DNA of 64,000 nucleotides from Prunus persica (taxonomy: Eukaryota; Streptophyta; Magnoliopsida; Rosales; Rosaceae): contig NC_034013.1 in NCBI RefSeq assembly GCF_000346465.2, forward strand, positions 9,511,819-9,575,818. Direction: 5' to 3'. The first letter of the stretch is position 1, and every line of letters starts with the position of its first letter. The notes below the pieces were generated by a model. That model made no database searches. It saw nothing but the letters and a program-made list of their open reading frames with translations, and had not been told where the DNA came from. The translations under genes were made by a program, and so were the position numbers. Of this stretch, positions 1-11,494 are shown piece by piece.

Positions 1-540
1 ATGACAACACCATCCCCGTCCCCGCTCTCTATCCAGTCCCCCATCCTCGAACCGATCCCCGTTTAATAGGTTTCAGGGAATCCCCGTCCCTATCCCCGTT
101 AGGGGACTATCCCCCATACTCACCCGGAATCCCCGATTTTTTTTTGCATAAAAAATATTTATCATACATTTTATCATTAAGTTTCATATTAACTTATCAT
201 TCAACACATCCAAATTAACTATAAAGTTCAACTCAACTATTCAAAATCACATCATTATGAAATTCCAGAGAAGATTAGGAAGAATTAGGAGAGGGAGGTT
301 AGGAAGAATCAGCAAACAGTAACTATGTCAAAAGGGAAGAGATAGACGTGAGGAAGAGAGAGAAATAGGTTTTGTGGTGGGTCCCACAATCACCATGTCA
401 GCATTTAATGTCGGACCTGACGGTCAATGTAACTACTGGTGTAAATTGGTCATATTTTGAAATATAAGGTATGAAATTGATGAAATTGAAACATCGGGGC
501 CCATTTCAATACTGACCCTAAACCTTCAGGGACTAAAATA
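1..540. repeat. C-rich repeat-like segment at the window edge
   Basis: The first 150 bases are dense in variants of ATCCCCGT/CCCCGTCCC, unlike the AT-rich surroundings. The last 100 bases hold a phrase of the kind seen at plant transposon ends (ACCTTCAGGGACTAAAA). No ORF and no terminal repeats can be closed because the left side is outside the window. It is probably part of a dispersed repeat; the family is unidentified. Confidence 0.35.
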
Positions 541-1297
541 TAAATGAAAGTATTTGCGAAATGCTCTCTACACTCCCTATTAAAAATAACTTCCATATTA
601 CTTTTAGCTTGTATTTTGTTTATAGGTTATAATGTATTATGTGATTAGAATTTAGAATTATAATTATTTAACTTGGTACCTCCTATTATTCACACAATTT
701 CATAATTCACAAGTTTATCATTCTTAATCATGCGAAATAGAACATGTAAAAAAAAATGTATATAGCATGTGGTTTGCAAGTCACACTCGCTTCGTGTTCT
801 AACAAGATGTGCATATTTAAATTCTCAACATGCAAATATTTATTTTAAAAACTGATTGTTTGTTGAAATGACTTTTTTTTTTTCTCTACTATATTGCAAT
901 CGGTGTGTTGATAAAATTGCTAGAAATGTTGGAGGACACCAAAAACAGTAGAAATAACAAAACAATTGAAGATACATGACAAAGCTGTGTTACCATCCAT
1001 TTTGAATCGGATTCTAAGGAACTAATTGACTGCATCAAACATCACAATAATGAAAGCAACGAACTATTGGTGTAAAACGGGTGAAATTGGTGTCTAAAGG
1101 GATGATATTTGTGTTGAAATCTCTCAAGAAATAGGTCCAGTCCATAAAGAATTTGGGTGGAAGGAAGCCCAACCCAAGTTCAAACACAAATGTACATAGA
1201 AAACGACGCCGTCTCATTCTTGCTTCCAAGTTCCAAATTCCAATCCCATATCCTTCCACGTATCCAATTCCAGAGGCTCCACTTTTGTTTTCCAAAA
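541..1297 (+). promoter_or_regulatory. Upstream region of the CLPT gene
   Basis: AT-rich, gene-free sequence ahead of the CLPT start codon. An in-frame ATG at 1157 precedes the chosen start at 1298, but the 47 residues it would add look like untranslated leader. The region must contain the promoter and leader by position; no TATA element can be fixed with confidence. Confidence 0.4.
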
Positions 1298-3880
1298 ATG
1301 GCAGTTCACTCTCTGTCCAAGCTTCCAACATCTACCACAGCTCTCATTCCCAATCACAGAACTAAACCCGGCCTAGATTCGCCACCTCTGACGCGGAATT
1401 TGAGACACGACGGTTTGCAGAAGCCATGGCTGGGAGCCAACAGTCTCTCGCTTCAGTCCTCAAGCCTCAGAGTCAGAACCCAAGAGCCAAAGCTACGACC
1501 TTTCTCTGCCACAGTCTGCCTCAGCCTCCCTACTGCGTGAGTCCCATTTTCTCACTTTTCCAAGTCCCTCTTTCTTGAATTTTCAATTTTGTTTCTTTTT
1601 CACGTTTTGGATGACCAAGCTGTTGTTTCAGATGCTTCTGATTTGGTCATTACAGAAATGCGGAAGGAGTTTCATTCACTGAGAAAGTGCCCAAGTGAGT
1701 GTCTTTTTAATACCTTTTGTGAGCTTAGTGTTTTTTATTTCTGGGTTTGCTGGGATTGAGGTTTTGGTATTGGGTGAATGGATGCAGATGGTCTTGGAGG
1801 GCTATAAAGTCATTTGCCATGGGTGAATTGGAAGCCAGGAAGCTCAAGTATGCAACTACTGGGACTGAAGCAATTCTCATGGGTATCCTCATAGAGGGTA
1901 CGTAAGCAAATTTCTGACTCTTTTAAGCTTTAATTGTTGTTAATTTTTTAGTTAATGATTCAATTGCTTTTGAATGTTTTTTTCTCTGATCATAATGCAA
2001 GTAGTTGGGTTGATTGGTGCTGCTATAATTAAGTATTGATTCCATTTTCTATAATGTTGTATCCGATTTTAAGATGGAGTCAAACAATCAGAGTTAAAGG
2101 ACTAGATTATGTAAGAATAGAACTGCAAATTTCGAAATTTAGTTGGTTGCGATGTGCATGAGTATAATGTAGTCTTCAAGTGAGCTGCATAAGTTGAAGC
2201 TTAGTTAGAAAATTGTGCTGGTTAGAAGGGCCCTTGTGCAGTTGTGTGCGTGCTTCTATCTTATGCATAATAGCTTAGTCGTGAAATTAGGGAAGTTACG
2301 ATCCAAAAACAACAACTAAAGGCTAAATGGGGATGCAAATATAAGATACAAAGCGTCTTCTTACTATATATAAAAATTCTTACGAATATCTGACCACATA
2401 CTTGCTCTGTACTGATTATATGGTATACTTAGCCATCTTTGAATTGGGCTGCAGGAACCAGTCTGGCTGCAAAATTTTTACGGGCAAATGGAATTACACT
2501 TTTCAAGGTTCGTGAAGAAACGATCAAGTTACTTGGGAAAGCTGACATGTGGTTCTTCAGTCCTGAGCATCCCACATTGACTGAGGAAGCTCAAAGAGTG
2601 CTTGATTGGGCTGTTGACAAAAAGCTAAAATCTGGTGTGTTTCTGGGATGTTTGATTCATATATAAATTTTTCTATTTTGGAAATTCTTTTGATTGGCCT
2701 TTCAAATTTTTTTGTGAATTCAAATTGTTTCTTGCATTGCAAGTCTCCTGAGCTTCAGTCTACTGCTATCTTTGGAATTGCATGGATGCTCGTTCTAGTA
2801 GCATCTTAACATCCAGACAAAGATATGATTACAAATATATTGATAGGTAACGTAAGATGGCTGAGATGAACGTGGATATAGGCTAGTAACTTCTATTTGG
2901 ATAGCATAACATTTGATTTTGTAATTTTTTTTTTCCGACTTTGTTTAAATGTTTACTGTATTCTGTAATTTCATTTTTATAATCTTCCATCTGAGAATTT
3001 GTATGCTTGAGAGTGTAATCTTTTAAAAATATAGAGCTTTGGGTTAAGTGTTATAGTAAAAGGCTTTTCATAATTGCTTTGTATAAGAATTAGTCTAATG
3101 AAATTTGTCCCTAGTCACAGGAAGTGGGTAGGGGGATGAATACTCAATGCATGGACTGGCTTCATTGATTTGCATTATTTTTGGGTTGAAAAAAAACAGT
3201 AGTAAACGTATCTCGCATTATATGGGTAAAAGATTTTGGATTCTATGGCAGCTTCCATCTTCTAGAATGGGTCATTGTAGATAATGGGAGCTGAGCTTCC
3301 CTAGAATGTAAGAACAATTTGTGTTTTCTTGAAATGACACAGTTATTTTTGTTGTTGTTGTTAGTTATTTAGTTATTAGATCCAATTTTCGTTTCTATGA
3401 CAATGACAAGCTTTATCTTCCAATGCCATGTAAAGTCCTATGCTCGATGGAGCTTGAAAAAATAATTGTAATTCTGCTTTGTGAGATGAGAATATCAGAT
3501 GTAATGGTTTCAATAATTGATTAAAAAAATTAAAATCTCATTTATCTGATTCTTGACAGCAACCTAGATAATAGAACTATCTGAAATCGAACTTGTGTTC
3601 CTCTTGCTACTTGCACAATGTACCCTCACTTGTGGAATTGCGGGATTGAGCTCCAAGGGCGCATGAACATCTTTTCTTTGGGAAATCAAAATTGTCAAGT
3701 CTTTTTGCATTGCCTTAGAGTCCTTGCCATTTCTCAATTGCAGGTGATAGTGGGGAAATTACAACATCTCATCTGCTTCTTGGCATTTGGTACGAAGTGG
3801 AATCGCCGGGTCAAAAGATACTGGCTACCCTAGGCTTCAATGAAGAGAAAGTTAAAGAGCTGGAGTCTCTTAAGTTCTAA
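1298..3880 (+). CDS. CLPT1: CLPT-type chloroplast Clp protease accessory protein (Clp-N domain)
   Basis: Five coding exons join in frame: 1298-1536, 1656-1694, 1788-1897, 2455-2634 and 3744-3880. All introns are GT-AG. The product is 234 aa, near the family's usual length of about 240. Residues 1-75 are rich in Ser, Thr, Leu and Arg with few acidic residues, as in a chloroplast transit peptide. Residues about 93-232 form a double Clp-N fold (KSFAMGELEARKL, TGTEAILMGIL, TTSHLLLGIW) as found in ClpA/ClpC N-termini, but with no AAA+ module. Plant CLPT1/CLPT2 bind the ClpP/R core in the stroma and help assemble or stabilise it; they do not hydrolyse ATP. The ATG at 1298 was preferred to the upstream ATG at 1157 because it starts directly with the transit peptide. 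CLPT1 versus CLPT2 cannot be settled by eye. The last intron is 1.1 kb. The gene converges with the MATE gene. Confidence 0.9.
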
Positions 3881-4464
3881 ACCTGGATTCATTGATGGAT
3901 GATGTCTTCCTTGTTTGTTCATTGGGACCTGTGATATAAATTTCATCATCAAATATGGAACAATGATGTTATTCGGAGATGTTTAATGGGATTGCAAGTT
4001 CCTGAATGGTAGTCTGCATTTGGTTCATCAACATACAAGTAATTTTTGTTGTATTTGAATTTTGGAAACTGGAAAAAAAATCTGCAATAATTTCTTCTAT
4101 ATGAAATGCCGTGTGACTACTTATATTGGTGATTCTTTTTGCCATGAATTGCATTGTCTATATATGCATTTTTTAGGCCTCATTAACCTCTTGCTCTCCA
4201 GAAATTTCTTGTCTGCTTATAAAGTTGGGCACTTTTTACACTAGGGAGTTGTTTAATTTACATGGACTGATGAAGAAATAACCTGGGAACTACACAAATT
4301 ACTCAAAATTTCTCTTTCAAAACACGTTTCTAGAATTGGCCGTTGGAGCCATGGTTAAGTAGTGGATGATCCAGAACCCTATAAAATTTTACCTGTTCTG
4401 GTATACTAGGATAGGACTCAGAGTAAGAGACGTTTGTGTTACAACAAATACTCTCAGGTTATTC
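3881..4464. other. Convergent 3' intergenic region
   Basis: About 580 AT-rich bases lie between the stop codons of the converging CLPT and MATE genes. Both 3' UTRs and polyadenylation sites should be here. No further ORF with recognisable content and no repeat was found. Confidence 0.5.
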
Positions 4465-5988
4465 TTAGACTTCAACGTCATCTCTCTCCGTGCTTTTGTG
4501 ATTGCCATCTTTGTTAAGTTCTGGTGCTTGACATGCAACTGACGCAAGTGTTTGTGCCTTGCAAGCTTCTTCATCCCAGTTGATCCTTACAACAAACATG
4601 AGAACCAGAATCAAGCAAGCAACCATCCCAATCAAGAACCCTATCAACAATCCACTGAGCCCAAGTGCAACCTTGAATGCTAAAACAACTCCCAAGGGCA
4701 AGGCCAGGAGGTAAAACCCTCCAAGATTTGCATACATGGCTAGCCACGGCCTTGCGGTTCCCCGGACAATTCCTCCACAAACTGCTAATGGGAAATTTAC
4801 CACCTCCACTAAAGACATGAGCAGCATCATCTTCTTCACACCTCCTACAATTCCCTTATCATGGCTGAACAAAGACCCCCAACTTCCCCTGGCTGCTAAC
4901 ATCACCAAGCCACCCATGCAACCTGTGACCACACTCACTGCTACAGACACAAATGCAGACTGATAAGCAGGGCCTGCTCTGTTTGCTCCAAGCTCATTCG
5001 AGACACGGGTTGAGGCACATGTTGCCAGAGAAAGCATGACTGAGTAGAGCAAGTAGTCGAAGTTTAATACAATGGCTAAAACTCCCACTGCCTGCTTGGC
5101 ATTGGCAAGCCTGCCTGTTAGCAATACCAAAATCTCATAGCACCACCATTCAAGGCAGGTAGTGAGGCAGCAAGGTCCACAAAGCTTGAGCAGCCTAATC
5201 CAATCCCCAACACCTTGATCAAGCCACCCCCCTTCCTTCCACCTCCCTTCCTTGGCATTAATTTCAATCCTGCACACATACAAGGCAAGTAGAAGCCCAA
5301 CCATGAGATCAGTGATCCACACAGACATTGCAATTCCCTCAAGACCCTTGGATTTTGCAAGCAAGATGTTGATCGGTATGTGAAGCGCAAGCGCCAAAGC
5401 CGAGCAGAACATTGAAGGTAGTGTGATGCTTTGGGAGTTCAAGTAGGCTTTGAGGGGACAGAGAAATGAGGTAATTACCAAGTCTGGCAGGAGATACAAA
5501 AGGTAGCTCTTTGCAACTGTTGAAATGTCTTCTTGTTGGCCAAAATGGATGAGGATTTTGTCAACATTGAGCCACAAGAAAGAAATAGGAAGTGTTGCAA
5601 GCAGTAAAAAGAAAGTTGTCATGAGAAGGGTCTTGTGAAGGAGCTTAATATTTTTAGCTCCAGAAGCTTGACCACATATAGGTTCCATGGCACCACAGAG
5701 CCCATTTAAGACAGAGAAGCCAGTGACATTAGCAAAGGTGAAACCAAGCGTGCCACCGGCCAATTGAAGCTCTCCGAGCCTGCCAAGAAAAGCTGTTGTG
5801 ATTGCTATCTTGGCAAACCATGTCAAATTCATTGCCACCAAAGGAAGAGCTATCCCTCTTTGTATTTTCAGCTCTAAAAGCATGACCTTGAAAAAGTTGG
5901 CTGGCCATTTTTGAGTGAGAGGTAGGGATGAAGGTGGCAGAGAGGCTCTCTCTCTTGGGTCCTCTTCCAAATTTGATGTTGCAGACAT
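4465..5988 (-). CDS. DTX: MATE efflux transporter, DETOXIFICATION family
   Basis: One uninterrupted ORF of 507 codons, in line with the DTX48-56-like plant subfamily, which is intronless. MATE carriers export organic cations, hormones or secondary metabolites using an H+ or Na+ gradient. The protein has a hydrophilic N-terminus of about 45 residues, then about 12 hydrophobic segments in two six-helix halves. Family landmarks visible are FLGRLGELQLAGGTLG (67-82), CGAMEPICGQASGAK (98-112), CLEWWCYEI with Glu280 at the start of the second half (278-286), STRVSNELGANR (326-337) and CGGIVRGTARP (404-413). The last 40 residues form a polar tail. No frameshift or missing block is seen. Members of this clade sit in Golgi, endosomal or plasma membrane and affect organ initiation, senescence, iron or ABA; the substrate here is unknown. 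Upstream lie a long (AG)n tract and a 27-bp tandem duplication. Confidence 0.93.
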   Translation of the reverse strand: MSATSNLEEDPRERASLPPSSLPLTQKWPANFFKVMLLELKIQRGIALPLVAMNLTWFAKIAITTAFLGRLGELQLAGGTLGFTFANVTGFSVLNGLCGAMEPICGQASGAKNIKLLHKTLLMTTFFLLLATLPISFLWLNVDKILIHFGQQEDISTVAKSYLLYLLPDLVITSFLCPLKAYLNSQSITLPSMFCSALALALHIPINILLAKSKGLEGIAMSVWITDLMVGLLLALYVCRIEINAKEGRWKEGGWLDQGVGDWIRLLKLCGPCCLTTCLEWWCYEILVLLTGRLANAKQAVGVLAIVLNFDYLLYSVMLSLATCASTRVSNELGANRAGPAYQSAFVSVAVSVVTGCMGGLVMLAARGSWGSLFSHDKGIVGGVKKMMLLMSLVEVVNFPLAVCGGIVRGTARPWLAMYANLGGFYLLALPLGVVLAFKVALGLSGLLIGFLIGMVACLILVLMFVVRINWDEEACKAQTLASVACQAPELNKDGNHKSTERDDVEV

Positions 5989-6195
5989 TGTTTAGTTGAG
6001 CAAAATAGGTTGCAGGCTTGGTGGGTTTGTTTCAAATATAAATTCCAAGTGAAAGATGAGAATCTGATTTTTCTAATTTCTTCTTGTGTTGTCTTTTCTC
6101 AGATAAGGTTGATTAATTTTATGAATGCATGGGTTTCGTGAGGATGTTTGTTTCTCAAAAGGAGCAAATTGGTAGCCTCTTTTTGTAACTGCCAA

Positions 6196-6198
<3 letters not shown>

Positions 6199-6248
<50 letters not shown>
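6199..6248. repeat. (AG)n microsatellite, about 25 units
   Basis: Perfect AG dinucleotide run between ATTATG and TTGGCGG, upstream of the MATE start. Length polymorphism between individuals is likely. Confidence 0.95.
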
Positions 6249-6250
<2 letters not shown>

Positions 6251-6277
6251 GGCGGTGGGTTTATAGTGCGTGATGAG

Positions 6278-6331
6278 AATGCAAGGGCCAAATTAAGCAT
6301 CCATAATGCAAGGGCCAAATTAAGCATCCAT
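6278..6331. repeat. Perfect 27-bp tandem duplication
   Basis: Two identical 27-bp units abut (6278-6304 and 6305-6331). Each contains GCAAGGGCCAAATTAAGC. It is probably a recent slippage or repair duplication upstream of the MATE gene. Confidence 0.95.
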
Positions 6332-6927
6332 GCCAATTGATCACCAAAGAATCTCATGAGATTGTGTTGTGCTTGTGAATTAGGTTAGTAATGATAGTGA
6401 TAAGAAGAAATCCACTTGTAGTAAACTAAATTGCAAGAGGTAGACTCAAGGAAAGAAGAAAAGCCAAGAGAATTGAATGAAAACGCTAAGAAAAACTCTT
6501 TTTGTAGAAAGCAAGTTGTGCACTAAAATTACCAAATGGCAATAGAAAATTCATTGCATGTCAAAGAAATCATTTCTGGTCATACAACTGCCACATAAAT
6601 TTGATGGAATAAAGCAAAGAAGGCAGAAGTGGTAATTCCCAACTTAAATTATTAGTAGAAATTCTGATAATGTTCATCGAGTGCACAACTTGGTTTCATT
6701 TCAACTACTATTTCTGTGGTTGAACAAAAACTTGGTGTAAATTCAAATTAAAAATGATTCAAAATCAACTTGTGATCAATGTAAAGCTTTGGAGCTTCGA
6801 TTCTTATTCAGAATATTTGTTTTCTTTACATCATATGTAAATCTCATGTCACATCATTTTCTAGATATTCTGATTTCTAATGGTGGACGGCCATATTCCC
6901 AAATAGGAATTTTGGGTTTGTTGGACA

Positions 6928-7291
6928 AATGAATACAGAATGCTCGAATAAAAAAAATGTTCAAAGGACGTACGTCAGAGAGCCACTAACTCATGGATCT
7001 ATCATCATCATATCCATATAATTTTTTCCTTTCTTTTCTTTACCGTGAGCATGCACTACTTTGCTTTCCACTTGTTCCCCATTAAAAAAGCATGCATATC
7101 AATTATGAACCTGAATCCTAGTGAGAAGTCACTGTTGTCTATTTTATGATTTTGTTTTCTGGTGGAGTTCTACTCAAATCATCTCTCTATGATTGAGCAT
7201 ATACAACTCCATTTTATAGAAAAAGATGGGGCGTTTCTTCTTCCGTGATAGTATTGAGTGACACAATAATCTAGTTGAAAGATAACATATA
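6928..7291. repeat. Dispersed repeat, copy 1 (partner at 34203-34505)
   Basis: Both copies run in the same orientation and share a long series of blocks. These include AGAATGCTCGAATA, GAGCCACT, CATGGATCTAT, GTGAGCATGCA, CTTGTTCCCCAT, CCTAGTGAG, GATTTTGTTTTCTGGTGGAG, ATCATCTCTCTATGATTGAG and ATCTAGTTGAAAGATAACAT. Copy 1 keeps about 50 bases near its end that are missing from copy 2. No terminal inverted repeats or ORFs are visible. Confidence 0.85.
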
Positions 7292-7317
7292 AATATTTGC
7301 TGGATTGTTCTATTACT

Positions 7318-7640
7318 CGATATTATCAAGTGGCAAAAATAGTCCTTATCCTATTTCAGAGTAAATGGGAAGGACAACAAGGTTGTGTGACACATAGCAT
7401 GAACCCACTGCTAGACGAGTAGAGAAAGATGACATGTATAATATGATATGCTAAGCAATATTTTGAAAGGCGAGGTGTAGATGCGAGGCAAGTCATCTTT
7501 TAATACATGTCATCTTTTAACATGGCATGTTCCCGCTATTCAATGTTATCATGTGGCAAAAATAGTCTAACAGAAGTTTTTCTCCAAATCCAGGGTAAGT
7601 GGGAAGGACAACAAGGTTGTGACACATAGCATGAACCCAC
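7318..7640. repeat. Pair of diverged direct repeats
   Basis: A block of about 100 bases occurs at about 7318-7410 and again at about 7537-7637. Both copies contain TGGCAAAAATAGTC, GGGAAGGACAACAAGGTTGT and ACACATAGCATGAACCCAC. The intervening 120 bases include repeats of the phrase CATCTTTTAA. Nothing coding is seen. Confidence 0.8.
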
Positions 7641-8967
7641 GACTATAAGCTCTTTGATTCTGTGCTATACAGTAGAAGAGGACTAGTTAGAACAGTAGAA
7701 TATAAGTTTTGAGTGCGCATCTATTTTCAGAGATTCGGAATTGAATTAGTTACTTCTATGAGGTCAAGTTGGATTAGGATTCTATCAGTGCACTGTTTAA
7801 GCAGAATCAATGATGTAAGTTTGATGGATATAAGGAATATGAAAAAGGAAATATATATCTTAGGAAAAGGATTGAGGAGAGAATTTAGTACAAAATCGAA
7901 TGATAAAATGATAGAGTATTTTGAGATGCAACATTCTTAGGAATGTCCTGTGGATCAAAGAAAAAAATAGTAAGGAACAAACCAACAAAATGCAACTTTA
8001 ACTGAAACATATATAATCAAACAAGATGCTTAATGACCTGCTGAAAGAAAAGCTAGATGCTTATTACCTAATCTTGGTTTTTAATAAACTCTGTCACTGA
8101 CTCAGTAGCTGAGAAGCTCAAGTAATAAACTCAACACATTGTGCAAAGCCAGAAATTGATGTGTGACATAAAAGAAAGGAGGTTAGGCTCAGCCTATCTT
8201 TTGCTACAAAGTTAGAGAGGCATCTGCATCACTCTGTCTGTGAAAGTGGGACTGATAAGTAGTGATGAGATTGAGTGAAAGATTAGGCAAGGCACAGACC
8301 AGAAAGAGAAAAGCATTCAATTAGCTAAAGCACCCTTTATGCAGAAAGAAGCTTAATTTGGGTTCAATTCAAGCCCTGTAAAACATACCATCACCATGAC
8401 TTTGGTTACAAACACTGCAGAAAAAAGTAGTCTCTAAAAGTTTTTTTTTTTTTGGTTGAGAGGAGTCTCTAATAAGTTTAGCTGTGCATAGGATGTGTAA
8501 TTAATCAGCTCATAATAAATGCATTAGAGTTACATCTGCATGTAGATCTTTTAACTGGATATTAATCTCTGGCTTAATGATCACAAAGTAAGATATATTG
8601 TGAATTGATATGCCTAGATAATATCAGCAGAAGATTTAGGTCACCCAAAGCCTGTTTATAGGGCATGTCAGGAGAGACCTGGGAAAGTAAGGTGAGGAAA
8701 TTGAGAGCAAATGGAGAGAAAGTAGAAAAAGTGAGAAAAAGATAGAATACATAGAGATTAAAAATCAGAGAGAAAGAGATAGATAAGCAAAGGAGAGTGA
8801 TCTCCATCTAGAATTATTCACATCAATGTGGGAAAGCGAAGTTGAAATTTGACCATATGCATACTATTAATAGATTACTTTTACAGACAATTATTAACAC
8901 TTTGAATTACATTTTGGTATGACCCTATGCAGGGCCCAACAGATAAATGTAATATATTAATTTATTA
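7641..8967. other. Gene-free AT-rich stretch
   Basis: No supported gene. ORFs here (75-77 codons on either strand) have no family resemblance and look like chance. No TIR pair or tandem array was found. Confidence 0.4.
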
Positions 8968-9097
8968 GGGCCCGTCTGGTAACGTTTTTGGAGAATATTT
9001 TCAGAAAATGAAAATGAGAAAACGAGTTTGCATTTTCAGGATTCAAGAATGCATTTAATAACTTAATTGGAAAACAGTTTCATAAAACAAAAACAGT

Positions 9098-9131
<34 letters not shown>

Positions 9132-9553
9132 TGTTTTACAGCAAACATTTTCATAGAAGCAAGAGCAGAGCAACGAAATAGAGAGAGAAAGAGTTCTAAA
9201 TCTGCATGTATAAATTAGAACTAAAAATTACGAATTGGAATCCTTGTAAAATAAATCTGCTTGCCCTAAGGAAGGGTGACGATGTGGGAAGAGAGAGGGA
9301 GAAGAATTCCTCTGTTTTTCTTTTCGGTAGAAAAATAAGCGAATGTTGTTTCCTGTGTTTTCTAAATTGGAAAACGGAAACATGGAAACATAGAAACATC
9401 TTTTTGGTGTTTTTCAACTTGAAGAGCAAATATTGAAAACATTTTTGTAAATTATTTTCTGCATTTTGCTAAGTGCACCACCGAACATGTTTTGAGGCGT
9501 TTCCTCTTCCAGGAAATGAAAACGGGGATTTGAAAACATAAACGAACGGGGCC
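8968..9553. mobile_element. Tourist-like (PIF/Harbinger) MITE
   Basis: A 586-bp element is flanked on both sides by TTA (8965-8967 and 9554-9556), the target duplication of PIF/Harbinger elements. The left end reads GGGCCCGTCTGG and the reverse complement of the right end reads GGCCCCGTTCG, so the TIRs are imperfect. Subterminal A-rich blocks resembling GGAAATGAAAACG occur near both ends. Inside are a (TC)n tract and no transposase. The short terminal match lowers confidence in the family, not in the presence of an insertion. Confidence 0.65.
9103..9130. repeat. (TC)n microsatellite inside the MITE
   Basis: A run of about 14 uninterrupted TC dinucleotides within the Tourist-like element. Confidence 0.9.
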
Positions 9554-9556
9554 TTA

Positions 9557-10387
9557 AAGATTATCTCAATCCAGTAGACTCTGGATTTATTCAAAACATA
9601 TCTTCTTCCAATATTTGTGTGATGTATGTACTGAATCAGCACTGACCATGTTATGTAATTTGGGCAGAAGGCAAGATTGGAGTGTGTGTGTGTACACCAC
9701 TTATGATTCTCTCTGAGATTGATATGCTTTTATTGGCCCAAATTTATGATGTAAAGAGAATATATTCATAAGAAAATTTTGTTGACTTCAAGAGTGTGGT
9801 ATGTGTGTAGGGCCTTGTTGCCCATTCTAATTCCAGTCATTTCAAGTTCTCTACTTCAACATATACAATCAGAGCTATATTCCGTTAGTCGCGTACGCAC
9901 GCTTGAACAATTTCTAATCGTTGCTTTGTTTGAGATCTACATTTGATCAACGAAGCGTGGGAAACTAACCTAGCTAAATTGTACAATTTATATCTCATTA
10001 GTGTGTACCATATGAAATATGTCTTTGTAGTGCTAAAGATTCCACCATCTTCTATGTTATAAATTCTTGAATTATATTTGTGAGAAAATAAATATTATTG
10101 CTTATTTAAAAAATAAAAAAAACTTGGTTTATACTTTTGTTTGTTTAATTTAGCGACTACTTTACACTTTGGCCAGGACGTATCTTGGACCAAACTTTTG
10201 AGAAAACAAAGATAAAGCTTACATAATGTTGTAATTGAAATTTGCTGGATGTGATTAATTTGGTTCGTGTTATAAAATAACAGGAATATGTGCGAGAATA
10301 TTGAGTTGCATATAAAGCAGATGAAACATAACATTTAATGAGGTTCGGCTATACCTACGTTCTCGGAGAGCAGCAGCAGTAACTTTT
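9557..10387. other. Gene-free flank of the foldback locus
   Basis: No gene is seen. The last 60 bases (from about 10338, GAGGTTCGGCTATACC, then CCTACGTTCTCGG) resemble a common plant LTR phrase. They run directly into arm A1 of the foldback locus, so they may be part of an element whose left border I cannot fix. Confidence 0.35.
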
Positions 10388-11494
10388 CCACTATGTAAAA
10401 TAATAGGGTTACAAATTTAGTGTTTACAATATATGTGGCTCACTGATTTTTTTTTCTCTCCTGGAGAATTTCTCTCTGCTCTCTTTTCTCTCCACTCACT
10501 CACCCTCTTTCTTCCTTCTCTTCTTTCTCTCTGGGCTCTATCTCTTCCTTCTCTGATGGTGTGTCTCACACAAGGGAAGGATGAAGCCTTTTTATGGGCA
10601 AAGTTAATAGCTTCCCGTGAGTGTGCAATAAACTCATGCACCAAAGTCTTCAAACCAATAGTAAGTGGGCTCCGCATGTTTATTCTTTACAACACTCTCC
10701 CTTGGAGACCACAAATAATATGTTGGTTGCCTCATTAGACTTAATTATTTTTCCGGAAGTATACTGGACCAACATATTATTTGTGATCTCCAAGGAGGAG
10801 TGTTGTAAAGAATAAACATGCGGAGCCCACTTACTATTGGTTTGAAGACTTTGGTGCATGAGTTTATTGCACACTCACGGGAAGCAAAAGGCTTCATCCT
10901 TCCCTTGCGTGAGACACACCATCAGAGAAGGAAGAGATAGAGCCCAGAGAGAAAGAAGAGAAGGAAGAAAGAGGGTGAGTGAGTGGAGAGAAAAGAAAGA
11001 ATAGAGAAATTCTCCAAGAGAGAAAAAAAATAAAAAAATCAGTGAGCCACATATATTGTAAACACTAAAGTTGTAACCCTATTATTTTACATAGTGGATA
11101 TAAAGAAGAAAAGTAGTGGAGGAGCTGTGGTCTGCTAGAGAGATATACGAGCAAACCCACCAAATAAGTTCTCTGTCTTTTTATCTTCATTTATTTTATT
11201 AATACTCTACACCATTCAATACTACTTTCTATATATGCTGACTAATGGCAGTTGAGAAGGCAACAAGATTGAAGGCATGGGCATATGCACAACAATCACT
11301 TCAATATCATTGTCGGCCAAGATTCATTTTTGATATATGGTTGCTTTATTAAAGGATCATTGACTACTTTGGTCTTGGTATAATATATTATAAAGTGGTA
11401 ATATAATATACTATATTTATTTGCTTTCCTATTACTAACCACTAATAAACATGGACAGTTTCACCTCCTATATTTTTAGTGGTGGTCTTATCCC

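Larger units (their letters stand above)
5989..6927 (-). promoter_or_regulatory. Upstream region of the MATE gene
   Basis: This is the upstream side of the minus-strand MATE gene. It holds an uninterrupted (AG)n tract about 210 bases from the start codon and a perfect 27-bp tandem duplication beyond it. The rest is AT-rich with no coding signal. GA tracts near plant starts can bind BBR/BPC factors; that role is inference. Confidence 0.4.
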
